Notes: generated from the letters alone by a model not told the origin. Numbered from the stretch's first letter, positions 45,136-54,907 are shown. The stretch is 64,000 nucleotides of DNA from Clostridiales bacterium (GCA_015056315.1 SVGN01000005.1:1-64000), one strand, 5' to 3'. Program-made: numbers and translations.

Positions 45136-46014
45136 ATGGATCCGGTGTTTTACGAGAAAAGAACAGAGGACATTTTCATTGGGGGTATCTGTGAGGGGCC
45201 GTTTCCCTCCCATGTGCACGATGTGGCGGAGATCGTGTGCATTACCGAAGGGTACCTGTACATGACCATTGCGGGCAAGCAGCTTACCGTTGCCCCCGGC
45301 GACATTGCTATGGCCTTCCCGGCCACGCCCCACAGCTACGACTACATCTCTAAAGATGCAAAGGGTCTTGCGCTGATCTTCTCGCCCGATACCATCAGCG
45401 AGTTTACCCACAAATTCCGCACGATGACGGTGCAATCTCCCCTTCTGCGCGGGGAGGATAAGCCGCAGGAGATGGTGCACATCATCCGTTACCTGCTGGA
45501 GAACTCCCAGCAGGCAGACAGCCCCCTGCGGCTGGGCTACCTGCACCTGTTCCTTTCTTATCTGTTCTCCTGTATCCAGCTGCAGCCCCTGGAGAAGCAT
45601 ATGCAGACCGGCCTGAGCTACCAGGTGCTCCACTACATTTCGGAGCACTTCACCGAGCCCCTGTCGCTGGAGACCACGGCACGGGCCCTGGGCATCAGCC
45701 GCATCCACCTGAGCCATATCTTCTCCCAGCAGCTGAAGATCAACTTCCGCCAGTACATCAATACGCTGCGCATCGATCGGGCATGCGCGCTGCTCAGGGA
45801 TCCTTCCTATACCATTTCCCAGATCGTGTACCTGTGCGGCTACGGCAACCCCCGTACCTTCCACCGGGCGTTTCTGGCGCAATGCGGCATGCCGCCCAAG
45901 CAGTACCGTGCCCGCTTTGCCTACCAGAACGATGAGGATATGCCCGACGAGCCGGATGATGGCGAGGAAGACCTTGATCTTGAGGAGATGGATGCTACGG
46001 AAGAGGAAGAATAA
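45136..46014 (+). CDS. AraC-family transcriptional regulator with acidic C-terminal tail
   Basis: Cupin N-terminus HVHDVAEIVCITEGYLYMTI; LGISRIHLSHIFSQQLKINFRQYINTLRIDRACALL; IVYLCGYGNPRTFHRAF; tail DEPDDGEEDLDLEEMDATEEEE. Confidence 0.93.
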   Translation: MDPVFYEKRTEDIFIGGICEGPFPSHVHDVAEIVCITEGYLYMTIAGKQLTVAPGDIAMAFPATPHSYDYISKDAKGLALIFSPDTISEFTHKFRTMTVQSPLLRGEDKPQEMVHIIRYLLENSQQADSPLRLGYLHLFLSYLFSCIQLQPLEKHMQTGLSYQVLHYISEHFTEPLSLETTARALGISRIHLSHIFSQQLKINFRQYINTLRIDRACALLRDPSYTISQIVYLCGYGNPRTFHRAFLAQCGMPPKQYRARFAYQNDEDMPDEPDDGEEDLDLEEMDATEEEE

Positions 46015-46067
46015 GCCTTTTGATGAAAGGCCGCCGCTTCGTGAGCCGAAAAAAACGAAAAGAAAGC

Positions 46068-46110
46068 CGGTCTGCTGCCCTGTGTCGGGGCGGCAGACCG
46101 GCTTTGTTCT
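46068..46110. terminator. Hairpin terminator between convergent genes
   Basis: AAAGCCGGTCTGC...GCAGACCGGCTTTGTTCTTT. Confidence 0.8.
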
Positions 46111-46135
46111 TTACCTATATTAAAGCGTTCGGTCA

Positions 46136-47062
46136 TTATCGTTTTTTCATGAACCGGCTCAGGCCGTTCAGCGGCTCGTCCGGGCTCTGGCTGCGCTTGC
46201 TTTGCTGCGGCACCACGCCCTCGCCCAGAATGCGCACGCAGGTGGCATCGTCCGGGCGCAGCTGAGGCGATGCGTTGAGCAGATCCCGCACCAGCCAGCG
46301 CATCTGATCCGGCAGTTCCGGAGAGAGCATGGGTGCCTCGCCCGCCAGCACGGCCTCGTACAGATAGCCGTATTTACCGGTATCAAAGCCCGGCAGCTCA
46401 CCCGTCCACAGCCGGTGGATGATGGCTCCGAAGGCGAAGCTGTCCACGGCGGCGGTCATGGGGGTATCCTGCCCGGTCATGCGCAGAAAGGCTTCCGGTG
46501 ACAGGTAGACCGGGTCGCCCTCCAGCCCGCTGCCCAGCGGGGGCGGATCATCCAGCAGAAAGCCGCTGTCCAGATCGATCAGGCGCACTTTGTAGCCCCA
46601 GCTGCCCGGAGAGAGCAGGATGTGCTCCGGCTTCAGGTCGGCATGCACCACCTGCTGCAGGTGCAGCCGTTGCAGGCACAGCGCCAGATGGTACAGCACC
46701 TGCCGCTTTTCCACATCGGTCAGATCGGTGCGGTTCTCGCCGTTATCCTCCGTCTGCACCACTTCGCTAACGGCATAGTAGCGCCCCTCGTAGCGGAAGA
46801 AATCCAGCACGGGCACCAGCGTTTCGCCGATGACGCAGCTCATGGCGGAATACAGCCGCTGCTTTCTGCGCTCGAACTGGTGGCAGCGCTCCCGCTGCTT
46901 TTGCCGGATGAGCGTATCGGCGGCGGCAGGGTAGACGGGGGAGAGGAACTGCTTAACAAAGAAGCGCTGCCCGCCGCGGCTGGCGATGCACCAGCGTGCG
47001 CTGCCGCTGCCTGCGGTCTGCAAAGGCGTAAGGAGCCTATACTCGCCAATCCGGTTGTTCAT
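46136..47062 (-). CDS. Ser/Thr protein kinase-like protein (TerY-P triad type)
   Basis: QRFFVKQF; VVHADLKPEHILL; VRLIDLDSGFLL; DPVYLSPEAF. Confidence 0.85.
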   Translation of the reverse strand: MNNRIGEYRLLTPLQTAGSGSARWCIASRGGQRFFVKQFLSPVYPAAADTLIRQKQRERCHQFERRKQRLYSAMSCVIGETLVPVLDFFRYEGRYYAVSEVVQTEDNGENRTDLTDVEKRQVLYHLALCLQRLHLQQVVHADLKPEHILLSPGSWGYKVRLIDLDSGFLLDDPPPLGSGLEGDPVYLSPEAFLRMTGQDTPMTAAVDSFAFGAIIHRLWTGELPGFDTGKYGYLYEAVLAGEAPMLSPELPDQMRWLVRDLLNASPQLRPDDATCVRILGEGVVPQQSKRSQSPDEPLNGLSRFMKKR

Positions 47063-48008
47063 GCGCCATCCCCTCCGTTCGGTCGTAGCCGATCCGGTAG
47101 CGCTGCCAGAGGGCACGCACGGTCTCCCGGTCGTGCTGCCGGGCAGTGATCGGCTTGATGTATTCCCGCTTCAGCTCCTCCCAGCGGGGGCGGAAGTATC
47201 GCTGCAGCTCCCGGAAGCTGCCAAAGCCCCGGGGGCAGCACAAAAGGGTGGTATCATCCTGCAGGAGCGGGGCCAGCTGTTTTTCCAGTGCCCGCTGCCA
47301 GCTGCCCTGATCCCAGGCATGCTGCAGAGTATCCAGAAGGAGCATCTCCAGCTCCATGGGGCTGGAAACGATGCCGTACACGCCATCGGTGGCGCAGAGC
47401 AGCAGCCCCTTCTCCGGCAGGGCAAAGCCACGGGCATGCAGTGCTGTTTCTTTATCGGCGCAGATGTAGTTGCTCAGGGGCCGATCCTTCAAAAGGCTCT
47501 CGAAGGCATCCGGGTCGCCGCGAACATCGTCTTGGGTATACTGGTGCAGGCCGCTGCCATCCAGGGTGTAGCCACGGCTGTCGCCCGCCCAGATGAACAC
47601 GCCCTGCCCGGTGCGGATATCCGCCTGCACCATGCACAGGGTAGTGGGCAGCATACGCTGCATGCTGCCTACGATCCGGCTGGGGGTCTCATCCTGGCAC
47701 ATGCTCTGTGCATAGCAGCGGAAGGTGGTATCGATGGCCACCTGCAGGCCGTGCAGGCAGAAGCGGGCATGCTCCGCATCCACAGGGATGCGGGGTTTGG
47801 GGCGTTCCCATTCGGTAAGGGCCCCGGTGGCCAGCCGGGAGGCCAGATAGGCACCGGTGCGCCCGCCGTTGTAGCGCCTGCTGCCCAGACCGCCGCAGCC
47901 GTCTGCCACGCAGAGCATCAGCCGGTCCGGAGAATTGGAGACAGCAAAGCTGTCCTCCCCTTCATCGGAGACGACAGCCTGATGAATGACCAGTACTTCG
48001 CCCAGCAA
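47037..48008 (-). CDS. PP2C-family protein phosphatase (TTG start proposed)
   Basis: LMLCVADGCGGLGSRRYNGGRTGAYLAS; VFIWAGDSRGYTL; LLLCATDGVYGI; LQDDTTLLC; GGAGG 8 nt before the TTG. Confidence 0.85.
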   Translation of the reverse strand: MLGEVLVIHQAVVSDEGEDSFAVSNSPDRLMLCVADGCGGLGSRRYNGGRTGAYLASRLATGALTEWERPKPRIPVDAEHARFCLHGLQVAIDTTFRCYAQSMCQDETPSRIVGSMQRMLPTTLCMVQADIRTGQGVFIWAGDSRGYTLDGSGLHQYTQDDVRGDPDAFESLLKDRPLSNYICADKETALHARGFALPEKGLLLCATDGVYGIVSSPMELEMLLLDTLQHAWDQGSWQRALEKQLAPLLQDDTTLLCCPRGFGSFRELQRYFRPRWEELKREYIKPITARQHDRETVRALWQRYRIGYDRTEGMAHEQPDWRV

Positions 48009-48028
48009 CCCAAGCGCCTCCTGACTGC

Positions 48029-48709
48029 TCAGATGGTGTTGCACACGGCATCCAGCACCTGACGGTATTCCACCTCCAGCAGACCCTCGCTGACGGTCTG
48101 CACATGGATCACCTGACCCCACTCGGAGGAGATACGGCTCCACTCGGGCGCATCGGGGGCAAAGATGAGCAGACGCTTGGCGTTTTCGTCCATGCCGCCG
48201 CCCAGCTGCTCATCCTCCCACCAGAGGCTCAGCTCTTCGAAGTTTTCGGCCATGCCTTCGGGGTACCAGGGTGCGATCTTGCCATGGCCCAGCTCATGGG
48301 TGGGCGCATCGGACCAGACCACGATGATGTGGCGCTTCTTAACGCCCTCGCGGGTCCAATCGCTGCGGATGGCGTAGCCCAGCGCCTCCAGACCATCCTC
48401 GGGGATGTCTCCGCCGCCCTTGGCCTCGATGCCCTCCACGCACTCGTAGAACATGCGGTCCTGCTCGGGCAGCACGAAGAAATCGCTGGAGAGCATGGCC
48501 TCCTCGCCATCGCTGATGTAGTCGCGGAAGGCGATCACGCGCACGCGGAGCTGGTCGATGGTCTTGTGCTTTTTCTCCATCTCGGCAGCAACATCTTTAT
48601 AGAGATTCATTGCATTCTGCTTAACAAAATCGAGCACATGGCGCATACTGCCGGTGGCATCGATGCAAAAAACCATATCCACATGGTAGGTGAGCTTATA
48701 CTCAGACAT
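48029..48709 (-). CDS. TerY-like von Willebrand factor A domain protein
   Basis: VDMVFCIDATGSMRHVLDFVK (MIDAS); GGGDIPEDGLEALGYAI; IIVVWSDAPTHELGHG. Confidence 0.87.
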   Translation of the reverse strand: MSEYKLTYHVDMVFCIDATGSMRHVLDFVKQNAMNLYKDVAAEMEKKHKTIDQLRVRVIAFRDYISDGEEAMLSSDFFVLPEQDRMFYECVEGIEAKGGGDIPEDGLEALGYAIRSDWTREGVKKRHIIVVWSDAPTHELGHGKIAPWYPEGMAENFEELSLWWEDEQLGGGMDENAKRLLIFAPDAPEWSRISSEWGQVIHVQTVSEGLLEVEYRQVLDAVCNTI

Positions 48710-48876
48710 GAGGGAAACCTCCTTTATGGCAACGTACCGCTTTGATAAAAGGGATCTGAACTGTATATTTCTGCATGCACCTGTGCAATTCCTGCCGCAT
48801 AAGCAGGAATCCGGGCGAGTGACAGCGAATTTTACAGAGTATGCCATTTACACATCCACGGGAGTGAGGAAGCCAG

Positions 48877-49923
48877 ATGAAAGTACGCAAGAGATTGGGC
48901 AATGTTTTTACCTGCCTTGGCGGCATTACATTGTTCATCGGTCTGATCGCATATATCCTGCCCAGAACAGAAAATCGCCAGCTGAAGCTGGTGACGGAAT
49001 CCTTCCGCACGCCGACCAACAACCTGCTTTTGCAGGGCATGAACAGCGGCATGTCCGCCGCGATGGATAACTCCCTTGCGGTGCTGGTGATCGGTCTGGT
49101 GCTGGTGCTGCTGGGCATCCTGCTCATCTGCTCCGTGCGCACCGCCCCTGTAGCCAAAGTTCAGCGGAGCCGCCAGCCGGTCTATGTGCCGGTGCAGGCT
49201 GCCCCCGCTGCGGCTGCTGCCCAGGCCAACCCCTTTGCCCGTGCCCAGGCTGCCCAGCCCAACGAAAGCAACCCCTTTGTGCGCTACATCGACCCGGATG
49301 CCATCCCCAAGAGCACCACGGTGCGCGGGGCGGCACCCATTGCCGAGGAAGACCCCTTTGAAGAGCCGGACGATGCGTTCGGAACGCTGATCGACACCGA
49401 GCCCGAAGCGGAGCTGCTGCCGGTGGTCGTGCCCGGCGGAGAGCAGCAGATCGACGGGGAGTATTACTACCCCCTGCAAACGGATGAGGAGGACGTCGGG
49501 ACCGCCCAGGAAGAAGCCGACGAGATCGCTGCCGCTCCCGAAGAAGAAACCGATGCTCCTGCCGAAGAGCCGGAGGAAGCCCCCGAAGGGGAAGAAACCT
49601 TCTTCCTGCCCATGGAGGATGATGACGAGCCTGCCCCGGAAGCCGAAGCGGAGCTGCCTGCCGAGGAGGCCGAAGCGGCTGCGGATCCGGCAGACCCCGG
49701 CGAGGAAGTGCCCGAGGCTCCCGCCCCCGAGGAGCAGCAGGCTCCTCAGGTACCCCTGTACGCAGCCGCCACCGACCCGGCGCTGCGCCCTGTGATCCGA
49801 TCCACGTTCAAGAAATCGACCGATCGTCAGTCTGCAGACGGGCAGACGGATGGTGCCAAGGATGGCAAGGGCGGGCTGCAGCCTGTTTCACGCATCAAGA
49901 GCACCATCGGTCTCAAGCGTTGA
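48877..49923 (+). CDS. Two-TM protein with long acidic Pro/Ala/Glu-rich domain
   Basis: Two hydrophobic segments, then low-complexity EEADEIAAAPEEETDAPAEEPEEAPEGEE..., and basic C-terminus. Confidence 0.75.
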   Translation: MKVRKRLGNVFTCLGGITLFIGLIAYILPRTENRQLKLVTESFRTPTNNLLLQGMNSGMSAAMDNSLAVLVIGLVLVLLGILLICSVRTAPVAKVQRSRQPVYVPVQAAPAAAAAQANPFARAQAAQPNESNPFVRYIDPDAIPKSTTVRGAAPIAEEDPFEEPDDAFGTLIDTEPEAELLPVVVPGGEQQIDGEYYYPLQTDEEDVGTAQEEADEIAAAPEEETDAPAEEPEEAPEGEETFFLPMEDDDEPAPEAEAELPAEEAEAAADPADPGEEVPEAPAPEEQQAPQVPLYAAATDPALRPVIRSTFKKSTDRQSADGQTDGAKDGKGGLQPVSRIKSTIGLKR

Positions 49924-49930
49924 AAAACAG

Positions 49931-49958
49931 TTGACAAACGTTGATTTCGTGGTAACAT
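49931..49958 (+). promoter_or_regulatory. sigma-A type promoter for the transketolase genes
   Basis: TTGACA - 16 nt - TAACAT. Confidence 0.6.
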
Positions 49959-49996
49959 AGGTTTGGTAACAATGTTTCAGAATGGAGGATTTTGCA

Positions 49997-50806
49997 ATGG
50001 ATGCTTCAATTCGTTCCACTTGCACCCAAGTGCGCCGTGATATCATCAATATGACGGCGGATGCGGGCTGCGGTCATCCCGGCGGCTCCCTGTCCATCGT
50101 AGAGGCGCTGGTCGCTCTGTACTTCGATGTTATGAACATCGATCCCCAGAACCCCAAGGCCGAAAACCGCGACCGTTTCGTGCTGTCCAAGGGTCACGCC
50201 GCTCCTGCCCTGTACGCTGTTCTGGGTGAGCGCGGCTTCTTTGGCACCGAAGAGTTCAAGCAGTTCCGCCAGCTGGACAGCATCCTGCAGGGTCACCCCG
50301 ATATGAAGCGCTGCCCCGGCGTGGATGCTTCCACCGGTTCTCTGGGCCAGGGCATCTCCATCGCCACCGGTATGGCGCTGGGTGCCAAGGCGCAGGGCAA
50401 GGATTTCCAGGTCTACACCATGATCGGCGACGGCGAGTCTCAGGAAGGTCTCGTCTGGGAAGCCTGCATGGCCGCTGCCCACTACAAGCTGGATAACCTG
50501 ACCATCCTGTTCGACCACAACGGTCTGCAGATCGACGGCTCCAACGACGAGGTCATGAGCCTTGGCGATGTGGCTGCCAAGTTTGCCGCCTTTGGTCTGG
50601 ATGTTGTGGAAGTGCCCAACGGCAACGACTACGACCAGGTTCTGGCTGCCCTCAAGCAGCCCCACAAGCCCGGCATGCCCAAGCTGATCCACCTGCACAC
50701 CACCAAGGGTAAGGGCGTCAGCTTCATGGAGAACGATGCCGGCTGGCACGGCAAGGCTCCCAATGCCGAGCAGCGCGAAAAGGCCCTGAAAGAGCTGGAG
50801 GTGTAA
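49997..50806 (+). CDS. Transketolase, N-terminal subunit
   Basis: AGCGHPGGSLSIVEALVALYF; RDRFVLSKGHAAPALYAVL; MIGDGESQEGLVWEACMAAAHYKLDNLTILFDHN. Confidence 0.95.
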   Translation: MDASIRSTCTQVRRDIINMTADAGCGHPGGSLSIVEALVALYFDVMNIDPQNPKAENRDRFVLSKGHAAPALYAVLGERGFFGTEEFKQFRQLDSILQGHPDMKRCPGVDASTGSLGQGISIATGMALGAKAQGKDFQVYTMIGDGESQEGLVWEACMAAAHYKLDNLTILFDHNGLQIDGSNDEVMSLGDVAAKFAAFGLDVVEVPNGNDYDQVLAALKQPHKPGMPKLIHLHTTKGKGVSFMENDAGWHGKAPNAEQREKALKELEV

Positions 50807-50810
50807 GATC

Positions 50811-51728
50811 ATGGAAAAGAAAGCTACCCGCGTCGCTTATGGCGAGTATATGGCCAAGCTGGGCGACACCAACGATAAGCTGGTCGTGCTGGATGCCGAC
50901 CTGGCCGGCGCTACCATGACCCAGTACTTCAAGAAGGCTCATCCCGACCGTTTCTTCGATTGCGGCATTGCCGAGGCCAACATGGTAGACCTGGCCGCCG
51001 GTATGTCCACCACCGGCCTGGTGCCCTTCTGCAGCACCTTTGCTGTGTTCGCCAGCCGCTGCCTGGATCAGATCCGCAACACTGTTTGCTACCCCAAGAT
51101 GAACGTGAAGTTCGCCTTCACCCATGCGGGCATCACCCTGGGCGAGGATGGCGGCAGCCATCAGGCCCTGGAGGATATCGCCATTATGCGTGCCCTGCCC
51201 AACATGACCGTGTTCGTACCCTGCGATGCCAACGAGACCGAGCGCTGCATCGATGCCGCTCTGGAGATCAACGGCCCCGTGTACATCCGTCTGGCCCGTC
51301 TGCCCAGCCCCATCTTCGAGATGGATATGCCCTTCATTCCCGGCAAGGTGAATGTGCTGCGCGAAGGCAAGGACGAAGTGCTGCTGTGCAGCGGCGTTAT
51401 GGTCAGCGAGTGCATGGCCGCCGCCGAGCTGCTGGCTGCTCAGGGCAAGGATGTCTGCGTTGTCAACTGCCACACCATCAAGCCCTTCGACGTGGAAGGC
51501 GTGCAGGAGCTGGCCAAGGCCCACAAGCACATCTACACCGTTGAGGAGCACAACGTGATCGGCGGTCTGGGCGATGCTGCTGCCGCTGCTCTGGTGAACA
51601 TGGACGGCGTAAAGCTGACCAAGCTGGGCATGCAGGATGTGTTCGGCGAGAGCGGCAAGCCTGCCGACCTGCTGCGCAAGTACAAGCTGGATGCTCAGGG
51701 TATCGCCGATACCGTTCTGGGCAAGTAA
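50811..51728 (+). CDS. Transketolase, C-terminal subunit
   Basis: RFFDCGIAEANMVDLAAGMSTTGLVPFCSTFAVF; FTHAGITLGEDGGSHQALEDIAIMRALP. Confidence 0.95.
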   Translation: MEKKATRVAYGEYMAKLGDTNDKLVVLDADLAGATMTQYFKKAHPDRFFDCGIAEANMVDLAAGMSTTGLVPFCSTFAVFASRCLDQIRNTVCYPKMNVKFAFTHAGITLGEDGGSHQALEDIAIMRALPNMTVFVPCDANETERCIDAALEINGPVYIRLARLPSPIFEMDMPFIPGKVNVLREGKDEVLLCSGVMVSECMAAAELLAAQGKDVCVVNCHTIKPFDVEGVQELAKAHKHIYTVEEHNVIGGLGDAAAAALVNMDGVKLTKLGMQDVFGESGKPADLLRKYKLDAQGIADTVLGK

Positions 51729-51741
51729 GCTGCCAATAAGC

Positions 51742-51777
51742 AAAAGCCGCGGAGACAATGTGCTCCGCGGCTTTTGC
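51742..51777 (+). terminator. Intrinsic terminator
   Basis: AAAAGCCGCGGAG...CTCCGCGGCTTTTGCC. Confidence 0.8.
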
Positions 51778-51809
51778 CATTTCTCCGGCTGTATCGGAGC
51801 CGGTCATAT

Positions 51810-51846
51810 AAAGCCCCGCTTTTCACAGTGAAGCGGGGCTTTTCGT
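51810..51846 (-). terminator. Intrinsic terminator of the convergent gene
   Basis: AAGCCCCGCTT-TTCACAGTG-AAGCGGGGCTT. Confidence 0.75.
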
Positions 51847-51850
51847 ATGC

Positions 51851-54691
51851 TCATTGATGGATGATGCCGATCTCCGGGCTGTCCAGCCAGGTGAGGCCAT
51901 CGCCTACGGCATAGAGGAAGAAGGTGGTCTTATCCGGCTTCTGGGAGAAGGTGTAGCGGGTCTTGGAGCAATCCACCCATTGCTCACCCACCTGCCGGAA
52001 GCGGTAGCCGGTGGCGTTTGGTACCTCATCCCAAACAGCGACCCACTTGCCCTTGCTCTGCTCGATGCGGAAGCCGGTGGGCGCAGGCAGCCGCTCAGGG
52101 GCGGTCTCGCCCTCGGCGGCATAGCTGAGCTGGGTGGTAGCACTGTCGGTATAGGCGGTGCCATCGCCAAGGGCGTAGACATGATAGATGCCGTTGGCAG
52201 GCGCGGTGGCAAACACGAAGGAGGGCCTTGTGCAGGCGTACCAGTTGCCCAGGCTGTCGCCCAGGCGGTAGCCGACAGCGTTGGGCGTACGGCTCCAGGA
52301 GGCCTTCCATGTACCGTTTTCCTCGTAGATGCGGAAGTCTGTGGGTGCCTTCAGCTTCTCTGCGGGCTGGGTATAGGTGCAGGTGGCGGCAGGGCTGTCG
52401 GTATGGTCGGTACCATCGCCCAAAGCGACTACCTGATAGACCTCGCCCGGCTCCGGCGGCTGTGCCAGCGTAAAGGTGACCGCATCCGCTGCCACGTTTG
52501 CCGCTGCTTCGCCCACCTTGCCCACCGAATAACCCATGGCACCGGTGACGGGCTGCCAGCAAAGCAGCCAGCTTTCTCCCTCCTGCCGCAGGCTCACACC
52601 GGCAGGGGCAGCCAGCGGGGCAGGAGAGGGCAGGGTAAAGACATAATCGGCGATGTCGCTGTCGGCACAGGCTTCGCCATCGCCCACCGCTACCACCTGA
52701 TAGCTGCCGCTTGTGGGAATGCCCTCGGGGGCGTAGCTGTTTTCGCTCAGGTCGATCCAGCTGCCGCCGGGCATACGGAGGCGGTAGCCCACGGCATTCT
52801 CCACCGCAGACCAGCGAATGATCCATGCTCCGTCCTCTTTGGCAATGCCGGTGATGGTGGGCTTGGGCAGCCCGGCGAGGCCATCGGAGGCGGTGGCCGG
52901 GTAGCTGAGGGTAACCACGGCGGTATCGCCGCCGGTGCCAATGGTGCAGCTGGCGCCGTTGGTGCCGGGAGCGGTAAAGTAGCTGGGGCTGAGGCCGGTA
53001 AAGGTATGGTTGGGCTTGGCACTCAGGCTGATGACGGCGGTATAGGCGGTGCTGGGCGCAAAGATGCCCTCGGCGGGTTCGGGTGTCCAGGTGACGGTGC
53101 CGGTGTATTGCTCGGTGGGGGTGATCGAGGCGGTCGCCTTTGCCCCCGCAACCGGAGCAGGCACGTCTTCGATCAGGGGCAGGGAGACCTGTGCCTTCTG
53201 CACGGTCAGCCGCAGCTCCTTTTCAGCAGAGCCGAGACTGCTGCTCACCTGCACGGTAAAGGCTTTGGTACCGCATTCGGCGGGCGTGCCGGTGATGGTA
53301 CCCGCCTGATCCATTGAAAGGCCAACGGGCAGAGACCCCTTGATGAGGCTCCATTGCAGCTGCCCGCCGCCGGATGCCTGCAGCCGGGCGTTGTAGCTTT
53401 GCTGAAAGCTGCCGCCGGGCAGGGTCTCGGTGGAGATCTGCGGGGCCTGTGCCGCACTGACCGGCTGGGTGGAAAGGGTATGTTTGCCGCTGTAGGGGTG
53501 CTTGCCCTCTGCCGTGAGCACAAGGGTCTGACCCACATCCGCCTCAGTGACGGTATAGATGGCGGCATCGCTGACGGTTTCGCCGTTGATGCTCCAGTGA
53601 TAGGTAACGGTGGCATCCTCAGGCGTGGTGACGGGCTTCAGCACATCGCCCACGTAGGGGCTGAGGGTGTTGAGGGTGAGGGCCTCCAACGCACCGGTTC
53701 TGACCACCGGCTGGGTAGGCTCGCCGGTGGCGATGCCCTTATAGCGGCCGCTGCCGGTAATGCGCAGACGGATCTGCGCCCCCACATCCGCTTCGGTGAC
53801 CAGATAGGCAGCGGAGGTGCCCTTTACGGTCTCCTTACCATCGGAGGTCTTGACCAGCCACTCGTAGGTTACGGTAGCCGTAGCCGGGGTGATGCTCTGC
53901 ACCGCCAGCACATTGCCCAGCACCGGTCTTTGGTTGTTGATGGTAACGCCTGTTACGGTATAGTGATCGTTGTAGAGCAGAAAGCCGTTCATCATATAGC
54001 CGCGGCGGCTGCCCACCTGTACGTAATCCCACCCGGCACCCTGGGTGATCAGCTTTACCTCGGTGCCCACCCCGTAGAGACCGATGTTTTCGTGCTCGGT
54101 GCCGGGGCCGGTGCGCAGGCGAACGCCGTAGCCGTTGCCCGTCCAGATGGTGGCATCGCCCAGATAGCTCTCGGGTGTACCGGTATCGATGCCCTCCAGC
54201 GGGGAGAGAAAGTGGCTCATCAGATAGCCGGTGTGGCTGTTGACGGATACCTTTGACCAGTAGATGCCGCTTTCCAGCACGGTGACCGGGCTGCCCACCG
54301 GCAGCAGCTCCAGCATACGGTATTGTGTGCCGGGGCCGGTGCGCAGGCGCACACCGTTGCCGTTGCTGCTGACCACCGTGGCCGGGATGCCCTCGGCGGC
54401 GGGCAGCTCATTTTCTGCTTGTATGCTTCCGCCGGGGGTGGCAGAGACCAGATAATCCCGGTGCATGTAGCCGCTGTTGCCATCGCTCAGGCGCACGTGG
54501 TACCACTCGCCGGAAGCCCCCAGCACCTCCACTTTGGTGCCGGTATAGTAGCTGGCGACGGTTTGGGAATCGTATGCCGGTTGGCTGCGCAGCCGCAGCC
54601 AGCCCCCTGTGATCGTAGCATATTCAGCCGCTGTGGCTGTTTGAGACAGCAGCAGCGCAAGAGCCAGAAATGCCGCTGACCATCGCTTCAT
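51851..54691 (-). CDS. Secreted multidomain protein: SH3b repeats, Ig-like modules and about four FN3-like repeats
   Basis: Signal peptide MKRWSAAFLALALLLSQTATA; GVRLRTGPGTQYRMLELLPVGSPVTVLE and related SH3b repeats; repeated W..VxxAxGYR...YxVxALGDG..Y.DS modules. Confidence 0.88.
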   Translation of the reverse strand: MKRWSAAFLALALLLSQTATAAEYATITGGWLRLRSQPAYDSQTVASYYTGTKVEVLGASGEWYHVRLSDGNSGYMHRDYLVSATPGGSIQAENELPAAEGIPATVVSSNGNGVRLRTGPGTQYRMLELLPVGSPVTVLESGIYWSKVSVNSHTGYLMSHFLSPLEGIDTGTPESYLGDATIWTGNGYGVRLRTGPGTEHENIGLYGVGTEVKLITQGAGWDYVQVGSRRGYMMNGFLLYNDHYTVTGVTINNQRPVLGNVLAVQSITPATATVTYEWLVKTSDGKETVKGTSAAYLVTEADVGAQIRLRITGSGRYKGIATGEPTQPVVRTGALEALTLNTLSPYVGDVLKPVTTPEDATVTYHWSINGETVSDAAIYTVTEADVGQTLVLTAEGKHPYSGKHTLSTQPVSAAQAPQISTETLPGGSFQQSYNARLQASGGGQLQWSLIKGSLPVGLSMDQAGTITGTPAECGTKAFTVQVSSSLGSAEKELRLTVQKAQVSLPLIEDVPAPVAGAKATASITPTEQYTGTVTWTPEPAEGIFAPSTAYTAVISLSAKPNHTFTGLSPSYFTAPGTNGASCTIGTGGDTAVVTLSYPATASDGLAGLPKPTITGIAKEDGAWIIRWSAVENAVGYRLRMPGGSWIDLSENSYAPEGIPTSGSYQVVAVGDGEACADSDIADYVFTLPSPAPLAAPAGVSLRQEGESWLLCWQPVTGAMGYSVGKVGEAAANVAADAVTFTLAQPPEPGEVYQVVALGDGTDHTDSPAATCTYTQPAEKLKAPTDFRIYEENGTWKASWSRTPNAVGYRLGDSLGNWYACTRPSFVFATAPANGIYHVYALGDGTAYTDSATTQLSYAAEGETAPERLPAPTGFRIEQSKGKWVAVWDEVPNATGYRFRQVGEQWVDCSKTRYTFSQKPDKTTFFLYAVGDGLTWLDSPEIGIIHQ

Positions 54692-54907
54692 ATGGGTCTC
54701 TCCTTCCGTGTGGCTTCTGTACCGGCGGTATGTACACCAAACAAACGCTTCGGATGGGCATATTTCTTCCCCTGGGCGGGCTTTGGGCGTACATTTTACC
54801 TTTGCTGTCTGCGGGCAGCTGCCTGCAAACGGCAAAGTGTTGTGCAACAAATGCTTTTCTACCCTTATCCTACCACAAACCGGATGCCTTGTACAGCGGC
54901 AAAAGCA

